DNA from: JANOZM01 sp031429355
GTDB lineage: Bacteria; Pseudomonadota; Gammaproteobacteria; Burkholderiales; Burkholderiaceae_E
DNA length: 64,000 bases
NCBI GenBank assembly: GCA_031429355.1
Contig: JANOZM010000004.1
Span: 1 to 64,000 of the forward strand
Reading direction: 5' to 3'
The translations under genes and the position numbers were made by a program. Positions 35,322 through 44,933 of this stretch are shown piece after piece (positions within the stretch are counted from its first letter, which is position 1; each line of letters starts with the position of its first letter). The notes under the pieces were generated by a model. That model was not told the origin of the DNA and did not search any database. It was given only the letters and a program-made list of their open reading frames with translations.

Positions 35322-35544
35322 AAGGCAGATGATTAGCTCCTCATCCTCCAAGCGCTTGACCCAATTCATTACCCGACCCAATGATAAATTGAGTTCCCCT
35401 CGAACCAAGATCCAGTCCGAGGTACATACTTACTTAGCAACATCCTGACAAACCAATAATCTGCAGGCAAAGGCTAAAATCCTAATGTTATTGCGAGTAG
35501 GTACACACAACGCAAGACGCCAACAATTTCATCCCAAAACAGCC

Positions 35545-37011
35545 CTACATACCACCAATAACCAAGTACTTAATCTCCAAGTACTCATCAATTCCGTATT
35601 TAGAACCTTCACGACCTAGGCCCGATTGCTTAACACCGCCAAACGGCGAAGCCTCGTTTGCAAGCACACCGGTATTAACCGCAACCATCCCACTTTCGAT
35701 TTTCTCCGCTACACGGAATACACGGCTAATATCGCGCGAGTAAAAGTATGAGGCTAAACCAAACTCGGAATCGTTTGCCATAGCCAGTACTTCGTCTTCG
35801 GTTTTAAAACGGAACAGTGGCGCTAACGGTCCAAAAGTTTCCTCTTTAGCAACCAGCATCTCTTTAGTCACTTCAGTTAAAACGGTCGGCTCGAAGAACA
35901 ATGCACCCTGCACATGACGCTTGCCACCCAAAAGAACTTTTGCGCCTTTTGAGACTGCGTCCGTAATATGTGACTCTACTTTGTTAATAGCAGCAGGTTC
36001 GATTAACGGCCCAATGTTTACCCCAGCATCAACACCGTTACCCACTTTTAACTGGGCTACTTTGGCGGCAAACTTCTGCGCGAACTGATCGTAAACTGCA
36101 TCTTGAATATACAGGCGATTGGCACATACACAGGTTTGGCCCGCGTTACGATATTTACTAACAATCGCCCCGTCGACAGCAGCATCGATGTCTGCATCGT
36201 CAAACACAATAAAAGGCGCATTACCGCCAAGCTCCAGTGATAGCTTTTTAATCGTATCGGCCGATTGGCGTAACAAAATTCGCCCTACTTCGGTTGAACC
36301 CGTAAACGACACTTTACGCACGATTGGGCTCGCGCAAATGGTTTGTCCAATCGCCGGAGCGGCAGCACCATCGGCAACGATAATGTTTAAAACACCAGCA
36401 GGAATACCGGCTTGCTCGCCTAACTCGGCTAGAGCCAGTGCACATAAAGGCGTCGCTTCAGCGGGCTTAACAACAAAGGTACAGCCCACCGCTAAACCGG
36501 GCGCGACTTTGCGGGTGATCATTGCGATTGGAAAATTCCAAGGAGTAATTGCAGCGCATACGCCAATAGGCTGCTTTATTGTCATCAAACGACGATCATT
36601 TGAGACCGTTGGAATCATGTCGCCATAAGCACGCTTACCTTCTTCGGCAAACCATTCAACAAAAGACGCTCCATACACAACTTCGCCTTTGGCTTCAGCC
36701 AATGGCTTACCTTGTTCGGTCGTCATTAGTAAAGCCAAGTCGTCAGCATTTGCCACGATAAGATCGAACCATTTACGCAATATCTGGCTACGTTCTTTCG
36801 CGGTCTTGGCTTTCCATGCGGGTAAAGCGGCTTGCGCGGCGGCAATTGCACGACTGGTTTCTGCGGCGCCCATATTGGCGACTTCGACAATAGTGGCACC
36901 CGTTGCTGGATTAGTTACTGCAAACCTCGTACCGGAATCAGCACCAACCCATTGGCCATTGATGTAGCCTTGATTTTTTAACAACGACATTTGTTTTAAT
37001 GCGAGCGTCAT
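35545..37011 (-). CDS. Succinate-semialdehyde dehydrogenase family (GabD-type)
   Basis: 488-residue NAD(P)-dependent aldehyde dehydrogenase. NAD-binding TPWNFPIAMITRKVAPGLA, catalytic Glu in LELGGNAPF, catalytic Cys in NAGQTCVCANR, and the C-terminal GVKQSGLGREGSKYGIDEYL that is typical of GabD. The reaction is succinate semialdehyde to succinate, the end step of GABA use; relatives accept glutarate semialdehyde. The second Met (MSLLKNQGYINGQ) is a possible alternative start. It lies 84 bases downstream of the MmsA-type gene on the same strand, suggesting co-transcription. Confidence 0.88.
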   Translation of the reverse strand: MTLALKQMSLLKNQGYINGQWVGADSGTRFAVTNPATGATIVEVANMGAAETSRAIAAAQAALPAWKAKTAKERSQILRKWFDLIVANADDLALLMTTEQGKPLAEAKGEVVYGASFVEWFAEEGKRAYGDMIPTVSNDRRLMTIKQPIGVCAAITPWNFPIAMITRKVAPGLAVGCTFVVKPAEATPLCALALAELGEQAGIPAGVLNIIVADGAAAPAIGQTICASPIVRKVSFTGSTEVGRILLRQSADTIKKLSLELGGNAPFIVFDDADIDAAVDGAIVSKYRNAGQTCVCANRLYIQDAVYDQFAQKFAAKVAQLKVGNGVDAGVNIGPLIEPAAINKVESHITDAVSKGAKVLLGGKRHVQGALFFEPTVLTEVTKEMLVAKEETFGPLAPLFRFKTEDEVLAMANDSEFGLASYFYSRDISRVFRVAEKIESGMVAVNTGVLANEASPFGGVKQSGLGREGSKYGIDEYLEIKYLVIGGM

Positions 37012-37095
37012 AAAAGGGACTTTCTTAAAAACGTTTTTACTAACTGATTTCAGTGCGACTTCTATTGCACTGATCTTCTGTTAATTAGCCAAAAA

Positions 37096-38646
37096 TTATT
37101 TCATCGTCGGCATAATAAAATCTGCGCCTGAGCGCAGGCCGGTTGGCCAACGGGTCGTCACTGCTTTGTAGCGTGAATAGAAACGAATGCCCTCGGGACC
37201 GTGCATATGGTGGTCGCCAAATAACGATGCTTTCCAACCACCAAAAGAATGAAACGCCATAGGTACTGGGATCGGTACGTTGACACCAACCATACCCACT
37301 TGGATACGATTGCAAAACTCGCGCGCTGCATCACCATCGCGCGTAAATATTGTCGTGCCATTAGCAAATTCGTGGGCGTTAATTAAGGCCAGCGCTTGTT
37401 CGAAATTGTCGACTCGCACTACCGATAATACGGGGCCAAAAATCTCCTCTTTGTAAATTCTCATAGTCGGTTTAACGTGATCGAACAAGCATGTACCCAA
37501 GAAATAACCTTGTTCATTGCCAGCCACTTTTAGGCCGCGCCCATCCACTATTAGTTGCGCGCCTTCGGCAACTCCCGTGTCGACGTAGCCACTTACTTTC
37601 TCTAGATGCGCTTTGTTAACTAGGGGGCCCATTTCGGCCGTTGGGTCCATACCTTGTGCTACCTTGACTGCTTTAGCACGCTCGGCAAGACGCGCGACAA
37701 GCGCATCGCCCACATTACCAACCGCCACGGCTACTGAAATCGCCATGCAACGCTCACCAGCCGAGCCATAGGCTGCACCGATTAAAGCATCGACTGCTTG
37801 ATCTAAATCCGCATCCGGCATCACCACTAAATGGTTCTTTGCACCGCCCAAAGCTTGCACGCGCTTCGCGTTGTGGTTTGCTGTATCAAAAACATACTTT
37901 GCAATTGGCGTTGAACCAACAAAACTAATTGCTGCAACATCCGGATGATTTAGCAAACCATCTACGGCCACTTTATCCCCATGCAGGACATTAAAAACAC
38001 CATCCGGTAAACCGGCTTGCTTTAGCAATTTCGCCATAAAGTTAGCCGCCGACGGATCACGCTCGGAAGGTTTTAAAATAAACGTGTTACCGCATGCAAT
38101 CGCAACCGGAAACATCCACATTGGCACCATGGTCGGAAAGTTAAACGGGGTAATCCCCACACAGACGCCCAAAGACTGACGCACCGAATAAGAATCGATC
38201 CCACCGCCCACTTGCTCGCTAAATTCGCCTTTAAGCAAATGCGGAATACCGCAGGCAAACTCCACCACTTCCATGCCGCGTGTGATCTCGCCTTGCGCAT
38301 CTGAAAACACTTTGCCATGCTCAGCGGTAATAATGGCGGCCAACTCATTTAAGTTTGCCTCCAATAGTTCTTTGAACTTAAACATAACGCGGGCACGGCG
38401 CAGTGGCGGTGTCGCCGACCAAGCAGGAAATGCTGCTTTTGCGCTAGCCACAGCCGTTTGAACTGCCGCTGCATCGGCGAACACGACTGTTTTAGCAACT
38501 TGGCCCAATGCGGGATTAAAAACTTCACCAACCCGACCAGGTTGTCCCGCAAATTCTTGCCCGCCAATCCAGTGTGGCAAAACCGACTGCGCTGCAGAAG
38601 CTGGTGGTTTTTGTGGGGTGTTTTGTGAACCTACAGCTAAATTCAT
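37096..38646 (-). CDS. mmsA: Methylmalonate-semialdehyde dehydrogenase (CoA-acylating), MmsA-like
   Basis: 516 residues. Features of the CoA-dependent branch: PHWIGGQEF, NFPTMVPMWMFPVAIACGNT, FVGSTPIAKYV, ALGGAKNHLVVMPDAD, catalytic Cys in GSAGERCMA, FGGWKASLFGDHHMHG near the end. It turns methylmalonate or malonate semialdehyde into propionyl- or acetyl-CoA (valine, inositol, beta-alanine breakdown). A Pro/Ala/Gln-rich stretch precedes the domain. Divergent from the IclR gene. Confidence 0.92.
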   Translation of the reverse strand: MNLAVGSQNTPQKPPASAAQSVLPHWIGGQEFAGQPGRVGEVFNPALGQVAKTVVFADAAAVQTAVASAKAAFPAWSATPPLRRARVMFKFKELLEANLNELAAIITAEHGKVFSDAQGEITRGMEVVEFACGIPHLLKGEFSEQVGGGIDSYSVRQSLGVCVGITPFNFPTMVPMWMFPVAIACGNTFILKPSERDPSAANFMAKLLKQAGLPDGVFNVLHGDKVAVDGLLNHPDVAAISFVGSTPIAKYVFDTANHNAKRVQALGGAKNHLVVMPDADLDQAVDALIGAAYGSAGERCMAISVAVAVGNVGDALVARLAERAKAVKVAQGMDPTAEMGPLVNKAHLEKVSGYVDTGVAEGAQLIVDGRGLKVAGNEQGYFLGTCLFDHVKPTMRIYKEEIFGPVLSVVRVDNFEQALALINAHEFANGTTIFTRDGDAAREFCNRIQVGMVGVNVPIPVPMAFHSFGGWKASLFGDHHMHGPEGIRFYSRYKAVTTRWPTGLRSGADFIMPTMK

Positions 38647-38694
38647 ACGAATCCTTGGTTTGTTAGTATTTGCCAGAAACTCATTCAGCCTATT

Positions 38695-38705
38695 GAACGC
38701 CGTTC
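38695..38705. promoter_or_regulatory. Short palindrome, candidate IclR operator
   Basis: GAACGCCGTTC is an 11-base odd palindrome in the spacer between mmsA and the divergent IclR gene; the second nearby palindrome ACAATTGT (about 38718) may be part of the same site. Position is the only evidence. Confidence 0.35.
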
Positions 38706-38778
38706 GATTAACTGTACAATTGTAAAAACGTTAGTTTAGAAACCACTGGAATTTCTGTCAATAAAGACTGCATCAACA

Positions 38779-39588
38779 ATGCCAAACGCCGCAACAACTT
38801 CTAGCAAATTGTCTACCCAACCGATTCAAAACCCAGCCGTTGAGCGCACTGTCCGAATTTTGGATTGGCTCGCAGCCGACCAACACAATGGCGACGCGTC
38901 TTTGGCTCATCTTGCCCGCTCTCTCGAATTGCCAAAAAGTAGCGTACATGGTCTGCTTAATACCCTTACCACTCTCGATTTAGTCCGACGCAGCGCAGAC
39001 GGTCAATTCGCTCTGGGGCCACGCCTGTTGCAATGGGCCAATGCCTATAGCAACCAAAACGACTTAGTTCAGCAATTTTTAAAAAGCGCCGAGCGACAGC
39101 CGGCATTAAGCCAGGAAACTATTATGTTGGCTCTGCTTGACGGAAGCGAGGTTATTTACTTGGGTTGTCGCATAGGATCTAGTGCGCTGGCCGTCAACTT
39201 TAAAGTCGGTGGACGTTTCCCAGCCCATTGCACCTCCAGCGGCAAAGCAATGCTATCGAGTCTAGACGATCTGCAAATTAAAAAACGCATGGGCGCTGGA
39301 CCCTACAAGCGCTTAACCGATAAAACGCCCACTACCGCTAAAGCCCTGTTGCACGATTTAAAAGTTGTACGCAACAACGGCTACGCTATTGACGATGAAG
39401 AGACTGCAATAGGAATGCATTGCTTTGGCGCGGCCGTTTTTAGCGCTGGGCAAACCGAAGCGGCCGCAGCGGTGGCGGTTAGTTTAATAAAAGCCTCTAC
39501 TACGCCTGCACGGCAACGTACTATTGTTAAAGCAATTACCGAACTTGCCGCCGATTTATCTAAATCGCTCGGAGCAAAAAATGCATAA
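38779..39588 (+). CDS. IclR family transcriptional regulator
   Basis: 269 residues. N-terminal winged helix (AVERTVRILDWLA, LAHLARSLELPKSSVHGLLN, TLDLVRRSADGQFALG) and the C-terminal effector (GAF-like) domain with FPAHCTSSGKAMLSSL and GYAIDDEETAIGMHCFGAAV. It overlaps the pdxA-like gene by eight bases. Likely to control that operon, and perhaps the divergent mmsA-gabD pair. Confidence 0.9.
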   Translation: MPNAATTSSKLSTQPIQNPAVERTVRILDWLAADQHNGDASLAHLARSLELPKSSVHGLLNTLTTLDLVRRSADGQFALGPRLLQWANAYSNQNDLVQQFLKSAERQPALSQETIMLALLDGSEVIYLGCRIGSSALAVNFKVGGRFPAHCTSSGKAMLSSLDDLQIKKRMGAGPYKRLTDKTPTTAKALLHDLKVVRNNGYAIDDEETAIGMHCFGAAVFSAGQTEAAAAVAVSLIKASTTPARQRTIVKAITELAADLSKSLGAKNA

Positions 39589-40585
39589 CCCAAACAGCAA
39601 AGTAAAACCCCTTGCAATTACTATGGGCGATCCTGCAGGTATCGGCCCTGAAATCATTGTTAAGTCATTGCAAGACCGATCACAAAAAACCTCAGCACCC
39701 TTGCTTATCTACGGTGATGAGCAAGTCTTTGCAGCGCAGCTAAAACAACTACAGTCAACTCTGAAATTGAAGGTATTAAGCACCGCTTCCGAATGGGATG
39801 CACAAGCCAATTGCCTGCAACTAATCGCAACTTCGCGTTTAGATAAACCGATTCAAATTGCAACTATTAACGCGGCTTACGGACAAGCAGCGGCCAATGC
39901 AATTGAAGCCGCGACGCGCGATACGCTTGCAGGAATTACCGCCGCCGTTGTTACGGCACCAATCCATAAAGAAGCATTTTCGGCAGCCGGTGTACCCTAT
40001 CCAGGTCACACTGAAATGCTAGCGGCATTAGCCGGCAACCCGGCAGTACGAATGATGTTGGCCAATCAAGAATTGCGTACCGTTTTGGTCACTATTCATT
40101 ACTCAATGCGCCAAGCGATCGAAGCAATTACGCAAAGCGCGGTTGAACAAACAATTCAAATTACCCACGACGCTTTAGTGCGCAGCGGAATTAGCAAACC
40201 ACGTATTGCAGTAGCTGGTTTGAATCCGCATGCGGGCGAAGGTGGCCTCTTTGGCACCGAAGAAATTTCCGCGATCATTCCCGCCATTGAAAACGCCAAG
40301 CGCTTAGGTATCGATGCCTCCGGTCCATACCCTGGCGACACCATTTTTAGCAAAGCGCGCCATTTCAAACACTTCGACGTTGTTATTGCGATGTACCATG
40401 ATCAAGGACTTATTCCCGTCAAATATTTAGGCATTGAAGAAGGCGTTAACGTCACTTTAGGCCTACCTTTTGTGCGTACCAGTGTCGATCACGGAACGGC
40501 ATTTGATATCGCAGGCAAAGGCATCGCCGACCATCGCAGTTTAATCGCCGCCATCAACATGGCACAGTTACTTTGCAATCAATAA
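39581..40585 (+). CDS. PdxA family dehydrogenase
   Basis: 334 residues from ATG 39581 (GGAG upstream; the long frame from 39524 lies inside iclR). PdxA signatures: ITMGDPAGIGPEIIVKSL, AVVTAPIHKEAF, GHTEMLA, NPHAGEGGLFGTEE, PGDTIF, YHDQGLIPVKYLG; three His metal ligands are present. PdxA oxidises 4-phosphohydroxy-L-threonine in vitamin B6 synthesis; PdxA2 relatives act on 4-phospho-D-threonate/erythronate in catabolism. An IclR regulator and a threonine aldolase next to it, and no B6 genes, favour a catabolic role, but the kinase (DUF1537) that would go with it is not here. Confidence 0.9.
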   Translation: MHNPNSKVKPLAITMGDPAGIGPEIIVKSLQDRSQKTSAPLLIYGDEQVFAAQLKQLQSTLKLKVLSTASEWDAQANCLQLIATSRLDKPIQIATINAAYGQAAANAIEAATRDTLAGITAAVVTAPIHKEAFSAAGVPYPGHTEMLAALAGNPAVRMMLANQELRTVLVTIHYSMRQAIEAITQSAVEQTIQITHDALVRSGISKPRIAVAGLNPHAGEGGLFGTEEISAIIPAIENAKRLGIDASGPYPGDTIFSKARHFKHFDVVIAMYHDQGLIPVKYLGIEEGVNVTLGLPFVRTSVDHGTAFDIAGKGIADHRSLIAAINMAQLLCNQ

Positions 40586-40611
40586 TTATTTAATCTTAAA
40601 AATTTAGCTCT

Positions 40612-41718
40612 ATGAAAACTTTAGACTTTCGCAGCGATACCGTTACGCAACCAACCACCGAAATGCGTGCCGCCATGATGACCGCGCCGCTAGGTGATGA
40701 TGTCTTTGGTGATGACCCCAGCATCAACGAATTGCAAGATTACTGTGCGCAACTATTCGGCTTTGAGGCGGCCCTGTTTGCCCCGTCGGGAACCCAGACT
40801 AACCTGATTGCATTAATGAGTCACTGCGGTCGCGGCGACGAAGCCTTAGTTGGTCAGCAATGGCATACTTACCGCTGGGAGGCTGGTGGTATGGCGGTGT
40901 TAGGTTCGATTCAACCGCAGCCTATCGAGAACCAAGCAGACGGCACCATTCGCATTGAAGATTTACAAGCTGCTGTTAAGCCCGACGACGCACACTTTGC
41001 CAAAACAAAATTAGTCGTTATAGAAAATACCACCGGCGGCAAAGTGCTGCCGTTAAGTTACTTAGAACAAGTTAGGCAATTTGCTGAGAAAAATAAATTG
41101 GCTTTGCATTTAGACGGCGCACGGTTAATGAATGCGGCAGTAGCGCTAGCCAATAACGCAACAGCTAATCTACAAAACACAAACGGCCAAGCATCTAGCT
41201 CTGAACAAAAAAACAGTGTCGGTACGATCGCAGACCTGTCTGCCTGCATTGCAATTGCTAAACAAATTACCGCCCCGTTTCACTCGGTGTCCCTATGTTT
41301 ATCGAAAGGTCTTGGCGCACCCGTTGGCTCAATACTTTTAGGCTCTAAAGATTTAATCACAAAAGGTAAACGCCATCGCAAAATGTTAGGCGGTGCAATG
41401 CGCCAAGCAGGGTTTTTAGCAGCCGCTGGAACTTACGCGTTAAAAAACAACGTCGCTCGGTTAGCGCACGATCACAGCAATGCCAGCTTGTTAGCGCAAG
41501 GACTAAGCACGATCCCGTTTATCAAAATTGCCAGTGTTCAAACCAATATTGTTTTTTTGGATGTCGATAGCAGCGTCGCCGACAAATTTGCAGCGCATTT
41601 AAAGCAACATCAAGTACTACATACCGGCATCGCAAAGCAACGCTGGGTAACGCATTTAGACGTTGACCAAGAAAGTGTTGCACGTGCTATCGAAGTTGCC
41701 CGCAGCTTTAAAGCATAG
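40612..41718 (+). CDS. ltaE: Low-specificity L-threonine aldolase family
   Basis: 368-residue PLP enzyme, fold type I. N-terminal LDFRSDTVTQPTTEMRAAM, FGDDPSINELQ, SGTQTNLIALMSH, HLDGARLMNAAVALA, and the PLP Lys in SLCLSKGLGAPVGSILLG. It cleaves L-threonine/allo-threonine to glycine and acetaldehyde. An insertion of about 25 Asn/Gln/Ser-rich residues (near 180-205: NNATANLQNTNGQASSSEQK) lengthens it relative to the usual 335-345. 26 bases after the PdxA-like gene. Confidence 0.92.
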   Translation: MKTLDFRSDTVTQPTTEMRAAMMTAPLGDDVFGDDPSINELQDYCAQLFGFEAALFAPSGTQTNLIALMSHCGRGDEALVGQQWHTYRWEAGGMAVLGSIQPQPIENQADGTIRIEDLQAAVKPDDAHFAKTKLVVIENTTGGKVLPLSYLEQVRQFAEKNKLALHLDGARLMNAAVALANNATANLQNTNGQASSSEQKNSVGTIADLSACIAIAKQITAPFHSVSLCLSKGLGAPVGSILLGSKDLITKGKRHRKMLGGAMRQAGFLAAAGTYALKNNVARLAHDHSNASLLAQGLSTIPFIKIASVQTNIVFLDVDSSVADKFAAHLKQHQVLHTGIAKQRWVTHLDVDQESVARAIEVARSFKA

Positions 41719-41751
41719 CGCACTAAAAATCGTCGCAGTATTTCGTATTTT

Positions 41752-42678
41752 CTAAGAACTAAGCAGCCCCCGAATTGCGGCGGCGCGGGCCAGCGTGTGC
41801 TCGTAGCCCGCCTTCATTGCTTTGGTGCGAAACGCTTCGGTAACGCTCACCCAATAACCGAAGTTCGGGTGCAACACTAAATCGGCGTACATCGCCTCGG
41901 CTTGAATCAGTGAACGCTTTTTACGATCAGATTCCGCAAACCGCTCAGCACCTTCAGGTACTTTATCTAAATGCGCCGACGCATCAACCGCCAACACTTT
42001 ACTAGCACCTAATGCTTTGGCTTGGCGTACGGGCAAGGGGTTTAACCAGTCGGGATCGACATAGGTTTTTCCGGCAATGGTTACGGGCGCAAAACGCCCT
42101 TCAATTGCACAAGAGGCTTGTACTGCAACACCGGTATTGCCGCAATTAAAAATCTCCGCAACGCCGGTCGCTTTGTTTTGTACTAAACAGGCAAAAGGGA
42201 TGGGCAAATCTTCCATCGGTTTGCCCATTACTTTCTCGTTCACTAAATCAGCAATCGCGCCGCCATGTAGGCGTTCTGCACTGCCCCAGTTAAGGCGTAC
42301 TACCGCTAACGGATTTAAATCCATTGCTAACTTTTCTAATTCAAGACCAGTCGTGCCACAGGCATACAGTGCGCCAACTAAAGAGCCAACTGAAGCCCCC
42401 ATTATAAAGTCAGGTTTCACGCCAATTTCATCCAAGGCCTTAAGAACCCCAATATGCACAAAACCGCGCGGACCACCAGTACTTAACACCAGCGCCAATC
42501 CGTTGGGTTTAACGCGTTTGGAAACGTCTGGGTTAAAGCGCGGTAAATCTTGCGCGTTGTAGTCGACGTTAGCGCCGCGAACACAACCGGTTAAGCCGCA
42601 AAGCCCCAGCAAGCTAACCCCAAGAATTGAAGCCGAAACAGCAGAGCCTTTTAAGATAGTTCGACGCGACATCTGCAT
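41752..42678 (-). CDS. Patatin-like phospholipase lipoprotein (RssA-type)
   Basis: 308 residues. N-terminus MQMSRRTILKG with a hydrophobic stretch and lipobox LTGC, an apparent twin-Arg-like lipoprotein signal. The patatin domain: oxyanion GGPRGFVHIGVL, nucleophile elbow GASVGSLVG. The catalytic Asp segment, normally D-G-[GA], reads TYVDPDWLNPLP. The Asp is kept but the following Gly is Pro, so activity may differ. It is likely anchored in a membrane facing the periplasm. Followed by the terminator region shared with pckG. Confidence 0.85.
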   Translation of the reverse strand: MQMSRRTILKGSAVSASILGVSLLGLCGLTGCVRGANVDYNAQDLPRFNPDVSKRVKPNGLALVLSTGGPRGFVHIGVLKALDEIGVKPDFIMGASVGSLVGALYACGTTGLELEKLAMDLNPLAVVRLNWGSAERLHGGAIADLVNEKVMGKPMEDLPIPFACLVQNKATGVAEIFNCGNTGVAVQASCAIEGRFAPVTIAGKTYVDPDWLNPLPVRQAKALGASKVLAVDASAHLDKVPEGAERFAESDRKKRSLIQAEAMYADLVLHPNFGYWVSVTEAFRTKAMKAGYEHTLARAAAIRGLLSS

Positions 42679-42708
42679 AGTTTAAAACCGACCTCACAAA
42701 AGTAAAAA

Positions 42709-42740
42709 AAGGCTTCGTTGGTATACGAAGCCTTCTTTTT
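42709..42740. terminator. Intrinsic terminator between pckG and patatin gene
   Basis: AAGGCTTCGT / ACGAAGCCTT, 10-base stem with six-base loop, followed by T-rich runs on both strands. On the minus strand it ends the pckG transcript about 80 bases after its stop. Confidence 0.85.
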
Positions 42741-42812
42741 ACAACACTCGTTCACGAAACGCAACCGAGATTCACCAACTGTATTTTTTTATCATTCAGC
42801 GACCTTAATTCA

Positions 42813-44684
42813 TCAAGCCACTAAACGGGCTTCCAAATCGTTCTTTACTGCCGTTAAAGCTGGCGGCAAGTGATGTTGTAAGGTTTCAAACAATTCGCTG
42901 TGTAGTTTAATTTCTTCCAACCAAGCTGTTTTGTCGATCGAGGTAATTTGCTCGTATTGCACGGCCGAAAAATTGCTGCCTTGCCAGTTTAAATCACCAT
43001 ACGAAGGCGTCGTACCAAATACATGTGCAACACCCTTGCCCTTACCTTCAACGCGATCCAGCATCCAACTGAGCACACGCATATTCTCGCCAAAGCCTGG
43101 CCAAACAAACTGACCTTGCTCATTGGTGCGGAACCAATTAACTGTAAAGATTTTAGGTAAGGTTTTGCCACCAGCTGTTAGCTGCTCGCCTAGCTTTAAC
43201 CAATGCGCAAAATAGTCACTCATGTTGTAGCCACAAAACGGAATCATCGCAAATGGATCGCGACGTACCACGCCTTGTTGACCCGCTGCAGCAGCCGTTG
43301 TCTCTGAACCCATCGTAGCGGCCATGTAGACACCTTCGGTCCAGTTACGGGCCTCAGTAACTAATGGCACGGTGGTCGAGCGACGACCGCCAAAAATAAA
43401 CGCGTCGATGGCCACGCCATCCGGATTGTCCCATTCGCTATCGAGCACTGGGTTCTGCGTTGCAGAAACTGTAAAACGAGCATTCGGGTGTGAAGCTTTA
43501 CGACCAGCTGCGCCATCGGCTGGCGTCCAGTCTTTGCCTTGCCAATCCATCAAATGGGCTGGCGCCTCTTTGGTCATGCCTTCCCACCACACATCACCGT
43601 CATCGGTTAAGGCCACGTTAGTAAAAATTACATTGGCATTTAATGAAGCCATGCAGTTGTAATTTGTTTTGTCGTTGGTGCCCGGTGCAACACCGAAATA
43701 ACCCGCCTCGGGGTTAATCGCATACAAGCGACCATCTTTACCCGGTTTAATCCAAGCAATGTCATCACCAATGGTGGTTACTTTCCAGCCTTCAAAACCT
43801 TTAGGTGGAATTAACATTGCAAAGTTGGTTTTTCCACAGGCCGAAGGAAATGCCGCTGCAATATGAAACTTTTTGCCTTGTGGGTTTTCTACCCCTAACA
43901 CCAACATATGCTCGGCCAACCAACCTTGGTCGCGGCCCATCGTAGAGGCGATACGCAATGCAAAACACTTTTTGCCAAGCAACGCGTTGCCACCGTAACC
44001 AGAGCCATAAGACCAAATTTCACGGCTCTCGGGGTAATGCACAATGTATTTGGTTTTATTGCAGGGCCAAACCACATCTTTTTGGCCTTGTGCAAGCGGC
44101 GCCCCGACCGTATGAACGCAAGGCACGTAATCACCATCGCTACCCAGTACGTCGTAAACCGCTTTGCCCATCCGCGTCATCATTCGCATATTGACAGCAA
44201 CGTAAGATGAGTCAGACAGCTCGATACCAATTTGTGCAATATGCGAGCCTAATGGGCCCATCGAAAACGGCACAACATACATGGTCCGACCACGCATACA
44301 ACCGTCAAACAAGCCATTTAAAGTTGCGCGCATTTCGGCAGGAGCCAGCCAATTATTGGTCGGACCAGCGTCTTCTTTATTCTCAGAGCAAATATAAGTG
44401 CGGTCTTCTACCCGCGCTACATCGGTTGGGTCTGACCAAGCTAAATAGCTATTGGGGCGCTTAGCTTGATTGAGCTTGCGCATGGTTCCAGCAGCGACTA
44501 GTTCGCTACAAAAGCGATCGTATTCTTCTTGTGAACCATCGCACCAAACAATTTGGTCCGGTTTGGTAAGAGCCGCCATTTTGGCAACCCAGCTAATTAA
44601 TCCTTGATGCTTAACGTACGCGGGCGCGTTCATTTGAGCCCCTTGAAATGACGCAGCTCGAGCCGCCGTCAATGGTTGGTTCAT
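42813..44684 (-). CDS. pckG: Phosphoenolpyruvate carboxykinase (GTP)
   Basis: 623 residues. GTP-type PEPCK: P-loop AAFPSACGKTNFAMLIPP, kinase-2 motif TIGDDIAWIK, GYFGVAPGTN, FGGRRSTTVPLV, MGSETTAAA, and the C-terminal WVRTNE-like segment NWFRTNEQGQF. It interconverts oxaloacetate and PEP and is a control point of gluconeogenesis. Monocistronic: an intrinsic terminator lies downstream. Confidence 0.97.
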   Translation of the reverse strand: MNQPLTAARAASFQGAQMNAPAYVKHQGLISWVAKMAALTKPDQIVWCDGSQEEYDRFCSELVAAGTMRKLNQAKRPNSYLAWSDPTDVARVEDRTYICSENKEDAGPTNNWLAPAEMRATLNGLFDGCMRGRTMYVVPFSMGPLGSHIAQIGIELSDSSYVAVNMRMMTRMGKAVYDVLGSDGDYVPCVHTVGAPLAQGQKDVVWPCNKTKYIVHYPESREIWSYGSGYGGNALLGKKCFALRIASTMGRDQGWLAEHMLVLGVENPQGKKFHIAAAFPSACGKTNFAMLIPPKGFEGWKVTTIGDDIAWIKPGKDGRLYAINPEAGYFGVAPGTNDKTNYNCMASLNANVIFTNVALTDDGDVWWEGMTKEAPAHLMDWQGKDWTPADGAAGRKASHPNARFTVSATQNPVLDSEWDNPDGVAIDAFIFGGRRSTTVPLVTEARNWTEGVYMAATMGSETTAAAAGQQGVVRRDPFAMIPFCGYNMSDYFAHWLKLGEQLTAGGKTLPKIFTVNWFRTNEQGQFVWPGFGENMRVLSWMLDRVEGKGKGVAHVFGTTPSYGDLNWQGSNFSAVQYEQITSIDKTAWLEEIKLHSELFETLQHHLPPALTAVKNDLEARLVA

Positions 44685-44933
44685 AAAAAGAGTCCTTCAA
44701 TCCAGCGTTATAGAAACAACGACCGCGATAACTAGTACTAACTGAACTTTTGGGTGGCCGAGTCTACACCCGAAGATCGGGATAACCCTAGGTCTGCGCC
44801 AACATGCAACGCAAAGCTGTCCTAACAAAAAGTATTGAATCGTCGAACAGTAATGTTGCGGCAATTTAAATCGCCTTGCAGTAAAACAAGTCACATTCGG
44901 CTAAAAGCAGCTTCCCAGTGGATAATCTGATGT

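Larger units (their letters stand above)
34248..35544. other. 1.3 kb non-coding region near mnmG with two parS sites
   Basis: No gene is credible here. Frames such as 34347-34565 (minus) have no ribosome site and overlie parS. Apart from the parS sites the stretch is ordinary in composition with many stops. I looked for DnaA boxes (TTATNCACA) and found none convincing, so the origin itself is not claimed. Located between the gid operon and gabD. Confidence 0.6.

Noticed and set aside
34248..35544. Replication origin
   Set aside because: No DnaA box cluster or AT-rich unwinding region was seen, and dnaA is not in the window.
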